The position numbers and the translations under genes were made by a program. DNA of 64,000 nt from Anisus vortex (lineage: Eukaryota; Mollusca; Gastropoda; Planorbidae): positions 2,108,001 through 2,172,000 of the forward strand of contig OX421494.1 in assembly GCA_949126835.1 (NCBI GenBank). The letters run 5' to 3'. The notes below the pieces were generated by a model that had not been told where the DNA came from, ran no database searches, and saw only the letters and a list, made by a program, of their open reading frames with translations. Shown here piece after piece: positions 46,501 to 55,284 of the stretch (its first letter is position 1; each line of letters starts with the position of its first letter).

Positions 46501-47419
46501 CCTGGGGTTTAGCCCATTCGAACTTGTGTATGGACACTCAGTCAGAGGTCCGTTGAAACTTCTACATGAAACTTGGCTAACGGACAGTGAACCGATTGGA
46601 CTTTTGTCATATGTAGATAAATTTAAAAATAGGCTTTATCATGCTTTTAACCATGTGAAGATTCATTTTCCACAGATGCAGGAGCGTATGAGACAGAACT
46701 ATGACCGTAAAGCTACAGCTAGAACTTTTGCACCAGGTGACAAAGTTCTTGTGTTTCTACCTTTGCAAAATCAGCCTTTAAGTGCAAAGTTTAGTGGACC
46801 CTATGAGATAGAGTCAAAGCTTGGCGAGGTCAATTATTTGATAAAGACTCCTGACCGGAGACAAAAACAGAGGGTATGCCATATTAATTTACTTAAGCCC
46901 TATGTTTCCAGGGAAAAGAGTAAACCACGGGAGGTCCCCATGATTTCGTTAGCTAGAGTCCCGACGGATTTATCTAGGATAGAATATAAGTTTGCAGAAA
47001 GTAAACTTAATAATACAGATGCCCTTAAGAGTTTAGATACAAGGCTAGAACATCTTCCGGTAGAAGATAAGGAGAAGATTATTGAGCTGGTACATGAAAA
47101 TAAGTCAATGTTTACGAATGTTCCCAGTAGGACACATGTCATAGAGCACGATGTAGTGTTAACCAATAGTGCCAGGTCTATTAAACAGCATCCATTTGAC
47201 CCCATCAGACCTGAGCATATTAAATTAGATGTAAAGTATATGTTAAAAGATGACATAGGAGAAAAATGTGATAGCAAATGGTCTACACCCTGTGTGATGG
47301 TACCAAAAGCCGACCACACACTGCAGTTTTATAGAGATTTTGGGAAATTAAGTAATTTGACAAAGACCGACTGGTATCCCATTCCCCGTATTATCGACAA
47401 GATAGAGACAAGGTCATAG
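43574..47419 (+). CDS. gag-pol polyprotein, RT truncated (retrotransposon)
   Basis: One frame of 1281 residues. Order: SAP-like N-terminus (about 12-47); charged coiled coil (about 105-150, repeated ERIRIE); SCAN-like capsid segment (about 248-330, containing EQWLRSQ and LILFEEF); CCHC zinc knuckle C391-C394-H399-C404; retropepsin with DTGSA at 519-523 and ILG at 588-590; integrase with H771/H778/C808/C811 zinc site, catalytic D842, D901 and E937 (D-x35-E) and a GPY-type C-terminus (GPY at 1075, LKPY ending 1110). Then comes the start of reverse transcriptase (about 1188-1279, SKWSTPCVMVPK and WYPIPRI). A stop follows at once; the YXDD palm and RNase H are missing. Integrase before RT is the reverse of normal Ty3/Gypsy order. 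The start ATG at 43574 follows the leader. Gag, protease and integrase look intact, but the copy cannot reverse-transcribe itself. Confidence 0.93.
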   Translation: MASNISSEELNAMSFAELKELAESFGIEAGQARPNRNRLTKEIMTCLNGQNAMNTGSVVEVGQNDINEGYVAPSGGEVIAHGDEVRNMSSRSSNNDEDEGLSENLKFQLAMKRMELERFRIENERIRIETERENERIRIETESRERIEMARMNRPDHRRDSNGMDISAMKQHLPIFREEDVQDFFLLFERIAVDYQFPDDKMALLLRSTLNKGKALDVVLSLTPEEINDYEVIKDRVLKSYSLTPEKYRKLFRDRKKAYDQTHVDFLRQKEKMLEQWLRSQNVSEFDKLKNLILFEEFNDCIRVDIKTHISDRGVEDVHEAARLADNYAIIHASIKPYYADKPKVHKPESKEASKPKETSENNNKNSGVNNNSNLVHFRKQTDVNKAKVVCFNCKKEGHMKKDCWILTKKQGAILHCARVQKDSKQTEEVCNTGSRNSKEMRPASPIVVESMVFENSLSKVKENSCTQSIMLSEGREEQMVPEVPEEDDLSDFRPFVYEGTVSTEVDVLSKKKIQILRDTGSAVSVILEGSVPLTDATSTGESVVLRGASMEAVEAPLHRIKLESDIFTGNIVVGVWRALPVKGVSMILGNDIMGGRVTVEPMVKVLETKMAEDKNLRPANERPTCALTRAMQKKKSVKTPATPCSATKDVFVCSEDTHANETVITETPDIDLSATFFAELTTGDATENDNILSPKQKLVREQLNDEVIMKLRMKAVDEKTADAMAECFYMKDEVLMRKSKPLNSGTNEWDSIHQIVIPKCYRQDILRMAHDLPFAGHMGVRKTHHRILPYFYWPGLRRDVEQYCKTCHVCQMVGRPNQRIPVAPLQPIPAFDEPFSHILIDCVGPLPKTKAGFQYLLTVMCSSTRFPEAIPLRNITTVKVVDALTNFFTRYGLPKTVQSDQGTNFTSNIFKQVMEQLGISHRLSSAYHPESQGALERFHQTLKSMLKKYCYENEKDWDKGVPYVLFAAREATQESLGFSPFELVYGHSVRGPLKLLHETWLTDSEPIGLLSYVDKFKNRLYHAFNHVKIHFPQMQERMRQNYDRKATARTFAPGDKVLVFLPLQNQPLSAKFSGPYEIESKLGEVNYLIKTPDRRQKQRVCHINLLKPYVSREKSKPREVPMISLARVPTDLSRIEYKFAESKLNNTDALKSLDTRLEHLPVEDKEKIIELVHENKSMFTNVPSRTHVIEHDVVLTNSARSIKQHPFDPIRPEHIKLDVKYMLKDDIGEKCDSKWSTPCVMVPKADHTLQFYRDFGKLSNLTKTDWYPIPRIIDKIETRS

Positions 47420-47451
47420 CTGATACTCTATCTCGGGTGCTACATGATTGA
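47407..47451 (+). pseudogene. RNase H C-terminal remnant
   Basis: In the frame shifted from the polyprotein, 47407-47448 reads DKVIADTLSRVLHD followed by TGA. V-x-A-D-x-L-S-R is the signature at the end of the RNase H domain in Ty3/Gypsy elements. It lies directly after the truncated RT start, so a deletion removed the RT palm and most of RNase H and joined the ends near 47404-47413 out of frame. Because the frame ends right after this signature, RNase H was the last pol domain, confirming integrase-before-RT order. Confidence 0.8.
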
Positions 47452-48697
47452 CTGAATAACCCTATACTTCTTTTTCAGATCATCTCACTTATTCATTAAG
47501 AATGTGTCATGATAACCTATCATTCGTTTGAATTTTGATTATGGAATACCTATAGAATACTTGTATCATATAGAAGTCAAGTCTTTTGAAAGTATTAATA
47601 ATTTTTATAATCATGTATTATATTGATGTTCTGATATATTTTAAATTCATTTGATTATGGAAAAGAAATTCCATTTAAATTTTGATGCATGATGCAATAA
47701 ATATATATGCACGTATTTACTTGATATGGATGGATGAAAGTAATTGTCATCACATGCAATTACGTGAGAAAACTTTGAGCTAGTTGATTTATTATCTTGT
47801 TTTTATTTTAGTTAATGAATGGAACTAAATAATAATATGTACAATTTTTATCTTAGAAAGAGATGTAATATCAATTGGTATAAATTAATAGATAATATTG
47901 GAAATCTATTGCTAAATTGCTATATCATGGTAATAGAATGGGAAAAACTAGTGGATATTCACTATGTTGTATATAGGTTGTTATATATTCCATATATCCG
48001 GGAATGGAGGGAAACAAAGGTACCTAAAGGTGGGCACTCATTCAACCCTGAACAATCTTTTATATTAAACTTTCAAATTTGCCAAAAACGCATAATAGTG
48101 GATTACATTTTAATATTTAGATTACTGTAGTAATCGTAACTAGAGTGTATTTTCTCCTCGTATTTGAGAAAAGGGGAAGTATCATCATCTTAGGTATGAA
48201 CCCTGTTAATGTCAAGTTGACACTGTAATTTAAAGGGGAAGTAACCTATAGTTTGATTCGAGTTATGTATTACTTATCTTTTGGTTTGTATATAATATTA
48301 GAAGTAAACTGTTGAAAATTGACAGAGTTTGAGCAATGTTATATTTGTTTAAATAGATTAAGACTTTTTGCAAATTTTGGTGGAAATCCACACAACTGTA
48401 CATAGTTAAAATAAGAATGACTAGAATATTTTTGAATTATTTGTACTTGTTGAGACACTAGTTAATATTAATACTAACGGTGAAATATTTGTCCATCACG
48501 TTATAATCACAATTACCATTGGGTAGTGACACTTTTTATAATTTAGTTGTGCCAGTGAGCCATGTTTGCTTAAATTGTCTAATAATCTTCCATTGATTGT
48601 TGGTTATTAAAACGATAGTGTTAAGTACGAAAAATGTACCATGTTGAGTATTACTTGGGTAATTATGGTACATTATTTCTTTCATTGGGTGGGGGCG
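47452..48697 (+). other. retrotransposon 3' non-coding region and polypurine tract
   Basis: About 1.25 kb of A/T-rich sequence between the pol end and the 3' LTR. The longest frame (47819-48130, 103 codons) shows no signal peptide, membrane anchor or env-like motif and is judged chance. The purine-rich GGGTGGGGGCG (48688-48697) abuts the 3' LTR and is the likely plus-strand primer. Confidence 0.7.
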
Positions 48698-49370
48698 TGT
48701 CATGTATATTGTTTTTCCAAGAATTGGAACACGCAATGTTTATTCTCCTCTCTCTCTCTTTTCTTACTACACGCGATATTAGGACGTTTAGTAGGAAAAC
48801 GAAAGGTTCTAGGTAATGCTGGGATTCTGTGTTGATCTCAAATTCTCAGAGTCTGGGAACGACTCATTATTTAATAGGGGAAGTTCATATCGTTTTGTTA
48901 TGAGTTTTGTAATGTTACCATGATTTTCACCCCTACTGGTAGTGGGTCTGTCCCTTGCACCACTCGGATAGTATTTAATGATTTGTTTTGTCTGAAAGAC
49001 AGAGAGTTTCAAAAGATGTTCCTTTGAACGTTTGTGTTTGCACTATTTTATTCTAACTGTACATAATAGATATATTGTATATATTGAACATACCACCTGA
49101 AATAAACTATCAACAACAGTTACACTGAAGCTTCTTTGTCAAGTTACTATCCTATTGTGTTGTATACATTACTATAAGATTTATCTACTACCATAATTTA
49201 CAAGAAAGGAACTGTTGGAATACAAATACTGAATTTGCGCCCAGGACTATAAGAAGAGTTCGTGTAATACTGAAACATAAATACTAATAATTAAAGTCTC
49301 CCCTAGGACTAACGAGAATTATCAGCAAGATCTACACAGCTCTGGCCACAAGGGGATTGTGGACGTAACA
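48698..49370 (+). repeat. 3' LTR (673 bp)
   Basis: Same length and, by eye, same sequence as the 5' LTR, offset by 6,217 bp. The AATAAA signal lies at 49101-49106. It is followed by the target duplication ATAT and the resumed 22-bp array. Confidence 0.95.
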
Positions 49371-50140
49371 ATATACATTAGTCAGTCGATTGATCAATAT
49401 TGGTCAGTCGATTGATCAACATTGGTCAGTCTATTGATCTACATTGGTCAGGCTATTGATCTACATTGGTCAGTCTGTTGATCTACATTGGTCAGTCTAT
49501 TGATCTACATTGGTCAGTCTGTTGATATACATTGGTCAGTCTGTTGATCTACATTGGTCAGTCTGTTGATCTACATTGGTCAGTCGATTGATCTACATTG
49601 GTCAGTCTGTTGATCTACATTGGTCAGTCTATTGATCTACATTGGTCAGTCTGTTGATCTACATTGGTGAGTCTATTGATCTACATTGGTCAGTCTGTTG
49701 ATCTACATTGGTCAGTCTATTGATCTACATTGGTCAGCCTGTTGATCTACACTGGTCAGGCTATTGATCTACTTTGGTCAGTCTATTGATCTACATTGGT
49801 CAGTCTATTGATCTACATTGGTCAGTCGATTGATCTACATTGGTCAGCCTATTGATATACATTGGTCAGTCGATTGATCAATATTGGTCAGTCGATTGAT
49901 CAACATTGGTCAGCCTATTGATCTACATTGGTCAGTTTATTACTCTACAGCGGTCAGTGCACTGGTCATCATTAGTCAGTCTATTGATATACATTGGTCA
50001 GTCGATTGATCAATATTGGTCAGTCGATTGATCAACATTGGTCAGCCTATTGATCTACATTGGTCAGTTTATTACTCTACAGCGGTCAGTGCACTGGTCA
50101 TTATTAGTCAGTCTATTGATCTACATTGTTCAGTGCAATT
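49371..50140. repeat. 22-bp minisatellite, right part (about 35 units)
   Basis: Continuation of the array at 41888-42480. The first bases, ATATACATTAGTCAGTCGATT, continue the unit interrupted at 42480 (CTATTGATAT then ACATT, as in the uninterrupted copy near 49983). The roughly 130-bp module with TTTATTACTCTACAGCGGTC is present twice, at about 49850-49980 and 49981-50110. Confidence 0.95.
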
Positions 50141-50919
50141 GATTTACAGTAAGTTATATATTCAAATATTTCTTTATTAATCAGTAAAAGTCTGTTCCAC
50201 GCTTGAATTATGAATACCTTTGTGTGTATTTTGTGTATTTCTCGTTTGTACATGTGTGTGAACTGTAGTCATTGTTCATTGTGTGTACTCAAGTAGCTAT
50301 TGTGTACTCTTTCATCAAACTCCTTGTGGTAAGAACGCCCTCGAGTCTATGGGGCATGCAGATCACGTGGCACGCTGCCAATTCGTTTAAAATGTTTTCA
50401 AGACAATCTCTCGTTTGAAATGTTCCCGCGTCCTTCGTTGGTTGCCAGCCTTATCGTGTTGCCAAGACAAAGCTTTACCGATGACACGTGTTTCCAGAAA
50501 GCCAATTCACCAAACATCAACATCTCACTAGTAGATGACGTGATTGCCTGTGTCGTGAGTCGATGAACTAGCGGAATGAAACAATTAGTGAGTTTTTTTA
50601 CACAACCCGATTAACAGGAGAACTGCCTTGCACTTTCTGAGTCCCCCGTCAGATCCACTGTTACACTTTACAAAGACTTAATTGTCTTGTTTTGACATCT
50701 GCATTGTTCAATGAAGCTATTGTAGTCTGGTGGAATCTGGTTTCGTCTGTCTTGTGTTTGAGTATGAAATTGTGTATGAAATGTTGTTCCAGACATAAAT
50801 TTGGATCCATGAATCATCGTTAGCCTTGTTGATGGCATTCTTCTGGGAGCATTTCTCCATGCTCGCCTTTTGGTTTTCATCTCCAATGTGTTCCAGTGGC
50901 GTGTTTTCTCCTAACTATT
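50141..50919. other. non-coding intronic DNA
   Basis: Nothing recognised except unique sequence. The region lies within the presumed UTP6 intron. Short open frames at 50668-50886 have no domain or splice context. Confidence 0.45.
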
Positions 50920-51060
50920 TGTGTGGCACTATCTGTGTGCACCATCTGTGGGGCGCCATCTGTGTGGCACCATCCGCGCGGCACCATCCGTGTGACACCA
51001 ACTGTTTAGCATCATCTGTGTGGCACCATCTCTTTGGCACCATCTGTGTGGCACTATTGG
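50920..51060. repeat. degenerate 18-bp repeat, about 8 units
   Basis: Loose tandem copies of ATCTGTGTGGCACC with frequent substitutions and small indels. They leave a short open frame with repeated H-H-x-C-x-T words, not considered coding. Confidence 0.75.
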
Positions 51061-51916
51061 CGTAAAGCTGTTTTTCTAGTCTAGGGAACAAACATATATA
51101 TAGGCGTACTAAATGAAAGTACCTTAGTCGCTATCTATGATTGCATTAGTTTTGGGAAAAATTTGGGATAGTTGTGGAAAGTTGACCAAGGTTTGGGAAG
51201 CCTTGTAAATGTTACTTACATGGACAAAACAGCGTGAAATTTATTTAAATTAAAACAAAATATGCCTCTAGCTAGGTTGAAAAGTCGTTAATAAAACTCC
51301 CTTCATGTTTTTATTTTCTTAAATGAGTACTTTATGAAAAACATGTTCAAATTTTTGACAATTTCGGACTACCAGTAAACAGTAAGAAATGTCAGACGTG
51401 CCAGTGAGCATTGTTTTGTTGTGAATTTATGTACGTGAAAAAGTTGATTTGTTAAAGATTTGTAAAATTACTTTAGTATAAATACCCTGATTTCCCATTT
51501 CGTCGAAAAGTGTCCTTATCCTTTCCCCCACTGTCTAGTCACATCACAAATAACATAGGTTTGAGGGAAAATAATATAAGATGATCTTCAATGTTGACAT
51601 ACCGTTGACACTCGACGGGAACCTATATTAGTTGACTTTTACAGCAATGTTGAGAAGGATTAACCTTACTTCAGGCGTGGAGGAATAGTGACTTAATAAT
51701 ACAAGCTCTATAGACGATATTGAGACAATTTGGTCCCGTTCCTAATCTGTATTAAGTGGACTAGACCATATAGGAAGTAGGGTTTGAAAAAGAGTACATT
51801 TATGACTTAAGTGGTGTTAGTAACCATTCTCCACCGACAGGGGGCATTTAGTGACTTATCCGATAAAGGCTGTATTCGGTGACTAAAAAAAACGCTCTAA
51901 AAATATCTGAAATACA
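51061..51916. other. non-coding intronic DNA
   Basis: A/T-rich unique sequence; nothing recognised on either strand. Confidence 0.45.
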
Positions 51917-52015
51917 TCAACTCTATACAGTCCAACTGTAAAGTTGTCATCAACTCTATACCGTCCAACTGTAAAGTTGTCATCAACTCTATACAGTCCA
52001 ACTGTAAAGTTGTCA
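51917..52015. repeat. 33-bp repeat, 3 copies
   Basis: Three tandem 33-bp units starting ATCAACTCTATACAGTCCAA, nearly identical (TACAG versus TACCG). A 33-bp period keeps frames in register and gives a V-D-D-N-F-T-V-G repeat on the minus strand, which is not taken as coding. Confidence 0.88.
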
Positions 52016-53820
52016 TCAAGTCTTTCACCTGTTGTTCTGATTTGAAACGGAAGTGAGCTCTCCTTCATTACAATTTCAATTGACCTACACACACACAAAG
52101 ACGCAAAGGTGGTTTGAAAAAATTGAAAGCTTTCCATTAGATAGCAACAGGGGGAAATAACTACGGCCAAACGGCTTGGCGTAAATGAGATAAATATTTG
52201 CTGTTAGAGTGATCCCCTTTGTCTGGGGGCAAAAACAACAGATAGTGGGGACAAGGAAATGGCCGGCAACTCGTTCTATTCTTTAATAAAGTTTTCCGTT
52301 CCAGGTCGTGGTGGCGTCAGCTTTTCGGCACCTCGCTCCCCCCCCCACCACCATCCTCACCCTTTTCACCCCCTCGGTGTAACGGCTCAACCACTTGACC
52401 GAGTCAGCCACCCGTGACATTGTCCAATTGATACAGTTCCGTCTTGGTCAAATAAAAAATTGGAACTGGACACTTCACATCTGGACCGAAATCTCCCCTG
52501 TGGTCCCGCGGCCCTCGTCGTGCCTCCATTGTCCAGTGTCGGGGTTAGTTATTGTTGTTATGAACCCCCCTCCCCCACCCTTTTCCTTGCCTGCCCCCAA
52601 CTCCACCACAAATACATTTCCTTGATAGTTATTGTGTTATTGTAGTCGAAGAGGTGGTTTATTCAAAGACAAACAGACACAAGTGGAAGAGGGATTGGGG
52701 TGTATGGAAAGATGAATTTGGGGCAGGGGTGAGTGTGGAGTTCCACTCCAGTAGTAGTGATACATCTTTCTCCCGGTGAGACACACTTCCCGCTGTCAGA
52801 CTTTGTGTCTTCCAGTAATGGTCAATTTATGCTGGTCATGGCTCCCGACCTGCGTCTCCGGATTAAGTCCAGCATTGTCATACCTGGGGTCCCAGTGTTT
52901 GTTCCAGCATTGTCATACCGGGGGTCGTGTATTTCTTTCTATTGTGGGCTTAGTTTGCTGATAAGTGGTGAAAACTTTCTTTTCATTCACCGAGGTGGGA
53001 TTGTCTTTCTTTCTTCACACACAGGGAGTTTCTGTGATACTGGTGAGGTGGGGGTGGGGGGGGGGGCGGAAAGGATAGTTTGTGGGGTGGGGATGTTGGG
53101 TTTTGGTTAGTTCCTTTAATGGCTGGAAGATTGTTGATGAAGTCGTCAGTAACGAGGGATACACACACACACAGGGATCAGCGTTCTACCACAGGACCAC
53201 GCTCATCAAGTGTTTGACCAAGGGGAGAAAACTCTTGTTGTTTTTTTAACTTGTATTTACCTTAGTTACCCCCCCCCCCACCCACTTTTTATTTCTTTCT
53301 CTTTCCACCTTGTAGTGACAGTCAATGAAAGATTGGGGGAGGGGGAATTTTTTTCGGTAGTTTTCTGCTAGCAGGCGCGTGACTTGTCAACGAAGGGAAA
53401 CCCATGTTTGGCGAGGCAGGTGAGGGGTGAAGGGGAGCGTCCGTGGGGGATGGGGGAGACTCTTTTAAAGTTTATTCGAGAACTTTAAAAAAAATAATTG
53501 TTGTTTTAAACATGGGGCAGTCTGCTTGAAGAGATGGAAAACATTTGGAAGAGAAAGTTGCCCTGAAGTGACTTGTTCTGTTAGCTCAGCAATTATGTGG
53601 ATTCTGTGCACATAAAGCGGGAGGGGGGGGGGGATATGTACATTGCCTTCAGGCTGCATGCTGGGGAAACTAGTCCATCCCCTCCCTTCCTTCCCATGTT
53701 GGTCAAATTAGAGGAATGCTAAGGCGCCACTTGAGAGAAGAAGCGTCAGAACCCTCTCTCTCATTCCTCCGACCACCAGCACCACATCCGTGACGTACAC
53801 ACTAGTGACGTGGTAATTAG
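52016..53820. other. non-coding intronic DNA with homopolymer tracts
   Basis: No gene supported. Poly-C or poly-G tracts lie at about 52340-52347, 53043-53066, 53270-53279 and 53620-53631. A phrase around CCAGCATTGTCATACC occurs twice (about 52870 and 52906). Open frames at 52395-53110 run through low-complexity DNA. Confidence 0.45.
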
Positions 53821-54440
53821 GTAAACGGATAGAGAGAAAGGAGGAGAGGAAGACAGAGAAGGGAAGGGAACAGACAGATGGAGAGGGAAGGATGGAGAGC
53901 ATAGTAGAGAAAAGGTCAGAGAGAAGATAGGACAGAGAAAATATCACAGAGAGAGAGAGAGAGGGAAGGATGGAGAGCATAGTAGAGAAAAGGTCAGAGA
54001 GAAGATAGGACAGAGAAAATATCAGTGAGAGAGAGAGAGGGACAGAGAGAAGATGGGACAGAGAAAATATCAGTGAGAGAGAGAGAGAGGGACAGAGAGA
54101 GGGGGGGCAGAAGATTGGATCGAAAGAGAGAGCGGGAAAGACCGATAAAATGCGTCAGAGGGAGGGACGGAGAGGTGAAGGAACAGAAGCTGGGGGTTGG
54201 GGGAAAGAGTGGGAGAGGCATAGACAGAGAAACCGAGGGACGGAGAGTTGGACGGACGCATATAGGAATGGAGGTCAGAGAGAAACTGAGGGACGGAGAG
54301 TTGGACGGACGCATATAGGAATGGAGGTCAGAGAGAAACGGAGGGACGGAGAGTTGGACGGACGCATATAGGAATGGAGGTCAGAGAGAAACGGAGGGAC
54401 GGAGAGTTGGACGGACGCATATAGGAATGGAGGTTAGAGA
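53821..54440. repeat. GA-rich repeat block with 78-bp and 53-bp units
   Basis: A purine-rich block. A 78-bp unit (GGGAAGGATGGAGAGCATAG) occurs twice from about 53885. A 47-bp-scale unit around GACAGAGAAAATATCAGTGAG follows. Then come four 53-bp units (54224-54435) containing GAGGGACGGAGAGTTGGACG and CATATAGGAATGGAGGT. Open frames on both strands reflect this composition (R/E/G-rich or S/L/P-rich). Confidence 0.85.
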
Positions 54441-54476
54441 GAAGGAGGGAAAAAATTCGGGTGAGGGTGGGGCAGA

Positions 54477-54575
54477 TATTAATAAAAATGCAAGACTAGA
54501 CTCGGACCACGGATGAGCGTAGGACGCAATAATCTTCTTTATAGAAGGAGCGTCTGTAATGTATAAGATAAGATA
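54477..54575 (+). mobile_element. LINE 3' end, 5'-truncated copy
   Basis: AAAAATGCAAGACTAGACTCGG then GGACGCAATAATCTTCTT and GGAGCGTCTGTAATGTATAAGATAAGAT. It is essentially identical over its length to 10071-10159, apart from the ATAAG-type tail. A recent dead-on-arrival LINE insertion. Confidence 0.85.
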
Positions 54576-54779
54576 TAAAAAGAAAGAATAGGTACATACA
54601 CAAACCTACTGCTAGTTCGCTGATTACTATTATACAGTAGGTAAACTATAAAGTATACACAGGGACTTCTCTTGAGTTGATAGGGAGAGTCGAGTGATGG
54701 GTACACATACAAGTCTTCATTAGTGATGAGAACTATTTGAGAACCCTCTACTTCACATTGACCACTGTTTGTATTAGAC

Positions 54780-55154
54780 CAGGGGTCGGGAACCTTTTTG
54801 TCTGAGAGAGCCATGGACACCACATATTTTGAAAAATAATTATGTGAGAGCCATACATTATGTTTAGAACTAAAAATTCAATTAAATTTTCCTTTAATTA
54901 CAATGAATGCAGGGTTGCTATTTTTCTGTCTTTTAGGTCAGCGGAGTTTATCTCCTTAATCACTTCTTATGCTGAGCTGCAGTAGACTTTATCTCATTTG
55001 TAGAATGAAATATTGATATGCAATTAATATGTAGATCTAGATCAAAGGAGTCAAAAGAAACATTTTTTTTATAATCGAACATTTGTCTGCGAGCCAGATG
55101 CAGCCATCAATAGAGCCATATCTGGCTCACGAGCCATAGGTTCCCGACCCCCTG
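54780..55154. mobile_element. hAT MITE with perfect 8-bp target duplication (375 bp)
   Basis: The left terminus CAGGGGTCGGGAACCT and the right terminus, read inverted, CAGGGGGTCGGGAACCT (one extra G). Flanked on both sides by TATTAGAC (54772-54779 and 55155-55162). Inside the right end lies an inverted GAGCCAGATG/CATATCTGGCTC motif around AGCCATC, and near the left end GAGAGCCATGGACACCACATATTTT. I remember very similar termini from non-autonomous hATs in many animals. No coding frame; mobilised in trans by a hAT transposase. Confidence 0.93.
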
Positions 55155-55284
55155 TATTAGACTGTATGAAATAATCTCACTCTAAAGTCAAAGTCATTAC
55201 ATTACAAAGATGTAGATCTATTACACGTTTAGTCTAGAGCTGTTATTGTTATGGTATTTCTCTAATGCTGCTTTCTGTCCTGCA

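Larger units (their letters stand above)
42481..49370 (+). mobile_element. LTR retrotransposon, Ty3/Gypsy, Gmr1-like order (6,890 bp)
   Basis: Two 673-bp LTRs that I read as identical (TGTCATG...GTAACA) bound an interior with a primer-binding site, one 1281-codon gag-pol frame and a G-rich tract before the 3' LTR. The target duplication is ATAT (42477-42480 and 49371-49374), confirmed by rejoining the flanking 22-bp array. The coding order is capsid, zinc knuckle, protease, integrase, then the start of RT. Most of RT and RNase H is deleted, and no env frame is present. Matching LTRs imply a very recent insertion. It sits in sense orientation in the large intron of the UTP6-like gene. Confidence 0.95.

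Noticed and set aside
47819..48130. Candidate env gene after pol in the retrotransposon
   Set aside because: The 103-codon frame is A/T-driven and has no signal peptide, cleavage site or membrane anchor; the element is treated as lacking env.
53994..54371. Arg/Glu-rich and Ser/Leu-rich frames
   Set aside because: Result of the GA-rich repeat block read in several frames.
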